Shown here: positions 63,375-64,000 of the stretch, in pieces
Numbering within the stretch: position 1 is the first letter of the stretch
How the letters are laid out: the number at the start of each line of letters is the position of its first letter
DNA from: CAIMUS01 sp046347625
GTDB lineage: Bacteria > Pseudomonadota > Gammaproteobacteria > Competibacterales > Competibacteraceae
Length of the DNA stretch: 64,000 nt
NCBI GenBank assembly: GCA_046347625.1
Contig: JAXMFU010000002.1
Span: forward strand, 620,001 to 684,000
Direction of reading: 5' to 3'
Translations under genes and position numbers: made by a program
The notes under the pieces: model-generated
The model's input: only the letters and a program-made list of their open reading frames with translations
Database searches by the model: none
Told to the model about the DNA's origin: nothing

Positions 63375-64000
63375 ATGAAGAAAGCGCCACTCACTCTTTC
63401 CGCCGAAGAATTCGCGGCGCTGCAATGGGCGCATCAGCAACTCGAGCATCCTTCTTTTGCGGCGCGCTTATGCAGTGTCATCGGCACTCCCATCGAGCAA
63501 TTGCTCGAACTGTTGCCTAAAGACTGGTATCGCCGCTTGCAGGCGACCGCGGAGTACAGCATCCGGCGGGCGACGGACATGGCAATCGCTTCGTTGGAAC
63601 CGCTCCCTGCCGTGCTGGCGCATGATCGCTGGCATCAGGCGCTGGCATTGGGTAGCGGCGCCCTGGGCGGTCTCTTCGGCCCCTTGAGCTTGGTAGTCGA
63701 ACTGCCGATAACGACAATTTTAATGCTGCGTTCCATCGCCGCCATCGCCCGGAGCGAGGGCGAGGATCTGGCTACCACCGACACCCGCATCGCCTGCCTG
63801 GAGGTTTTCGCCCTGGGCGGTCGCTCCAAGGAGGATAACGCGGCGGAGACCGGTTATTATGGTCTGCGTACCACCCTGGCCTTGCACTTTGCCGAATTTC
63901 TCGATTACAGCGGTGGTAAAGGTGTCGCGCTACCGGCCGGGATCGAACTGATCCAAGCCATTGCCGCTCGCTTCGGGGTGGTGATCTCGGACAAGGTGGC
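63375..64000 (+). CDS. EcsC-family protein, 5' part (cut by window edge)
   Basis: The visible 208 residues begin MKKAPLTLSAEEFAALQWAH and contain the EcsC pattern: IRRATDMAIASLEP, a Gly/hydrophobic segment LALGSGALGGLFGPLSLVVE, LPITTILMLRSIAAIARSEG and CLEVFALGG. EcsC proteins are poorly characterised. The gene continues past the window. AGG lies about 10 bases before the ATG. Confidence 0.8.
   Translation, partial: MKKAPLTLSAEEFAALQWAHQQLEHPSFAARLCSVIGTPIEQLLELLPKDWYRRLQATAEYSIRRATDMAIASLEPLPAVLAHDRWHQALALGSGALGGLFGPLSLVVELPITTILMLRSIAAIARSEGEDLATTDTRIACLEVFALGGRSKEDNAAETGYYGLRTTLALHFAEFLDYSGGKGVALPAGIELIQAIAARFGVVISDKV

Overview
The window looks like a chromosome segment of a GC-rich gammaproteobacterium. 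The markers are rph-rdgB divergent from yicC, class II DAHP synthase, Der, GlgB, a metK-ahcY-metF methyl-cycle cluster, a two-subunit 2-oxoacid:ferredoxin oxidoreductase next to Pta, a PEP-CTERM protein, Uma2-type nucleases and many REP-like palindromes. A glycogen-storing lineage such as the Competibacteraceae would fit, but that is inference from gene content only. No rRNA, tRNA or CRISPR array was recognised.

Layout. 1-1055: the 5' part of an IS110 element with a candidate guide (bridge) RNA region, abutting a REP-like repeat. 1070-11590: a D,D-carboxypeptidase with a very long linker and a SPOR domain, a DUF1232 protein, then a three-gene minus-strand group (Uma2-like nuclease, STAND NTPase with nearly identical TPR units, two-TM coiled-coil protein) that resembles a conflict or signalling module. 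11695-18079: Der, class II DAHP synthase, AEC transporter, GlgB. 18181-19606: a complete IS with perfect 22-bp terminal repeats and a 9-bp target duplication. 19729-24782: a decayed cluster (truncated Hsp70-like ATPase, orphan C-terminal fragment, dynamin-like GTPase, Sel1-repeat gene split by a 718-bp defective IS, Rpn-type nuclease). 24952-27424: rdgB, rph, yicC.

27585 to about 46.8-48.2 kb: an integrated element. A P4-type integrase is followed by small cargo genes, a hypothetical gene interrupted by an ISAs1 copy, an AlpA regulator, a TOPRIM/DUF927 primase-helicase, an ORF carrying an iteron-like array, a proteasome-like peptidase/YwgA-like gene pair, a zinc-ribbon protein, an ArdC/ImmA-like metallopeptidase and a type I restriction-modification operon. 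Two extra genes sit between hsdS and hsdR. The right boundary is not certain.

47270-58084: PEP-CTERM protein, pyrE, then a zone of toxin-antitoxin genes and remnants (DUF1016 fragment, VapC-type pair, truncated DUF4258 with YgiT, a DUF5615 stub) around a REP-associated tyrosine transposase. The korA-korB-ferritin-pta operon lies inside this zone. 58123-64000: metF, ahcY, metK, a membrane GGDEF protein with an I-site, and the start of an EcsC-family gene.

Repeat families named here: REP-A starts GTAGGTCGGGTTAG and extends to about 130 bp. REP-B has the core GTCGGGCACAGGATGTGCCC. REP-C has the core GTGGGCAGACAAGCTGCCCA and flanks the REP transposase. REP-D starts GTAGGCCGGAATAAG or GTAGATCGGGCAAAAG. 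In two places (22909-23626 and 29963-31148) removing the inserted IS and one target-site copy rebuilds an uninterrupted reading frame exactly, which dates those insertions as recent.
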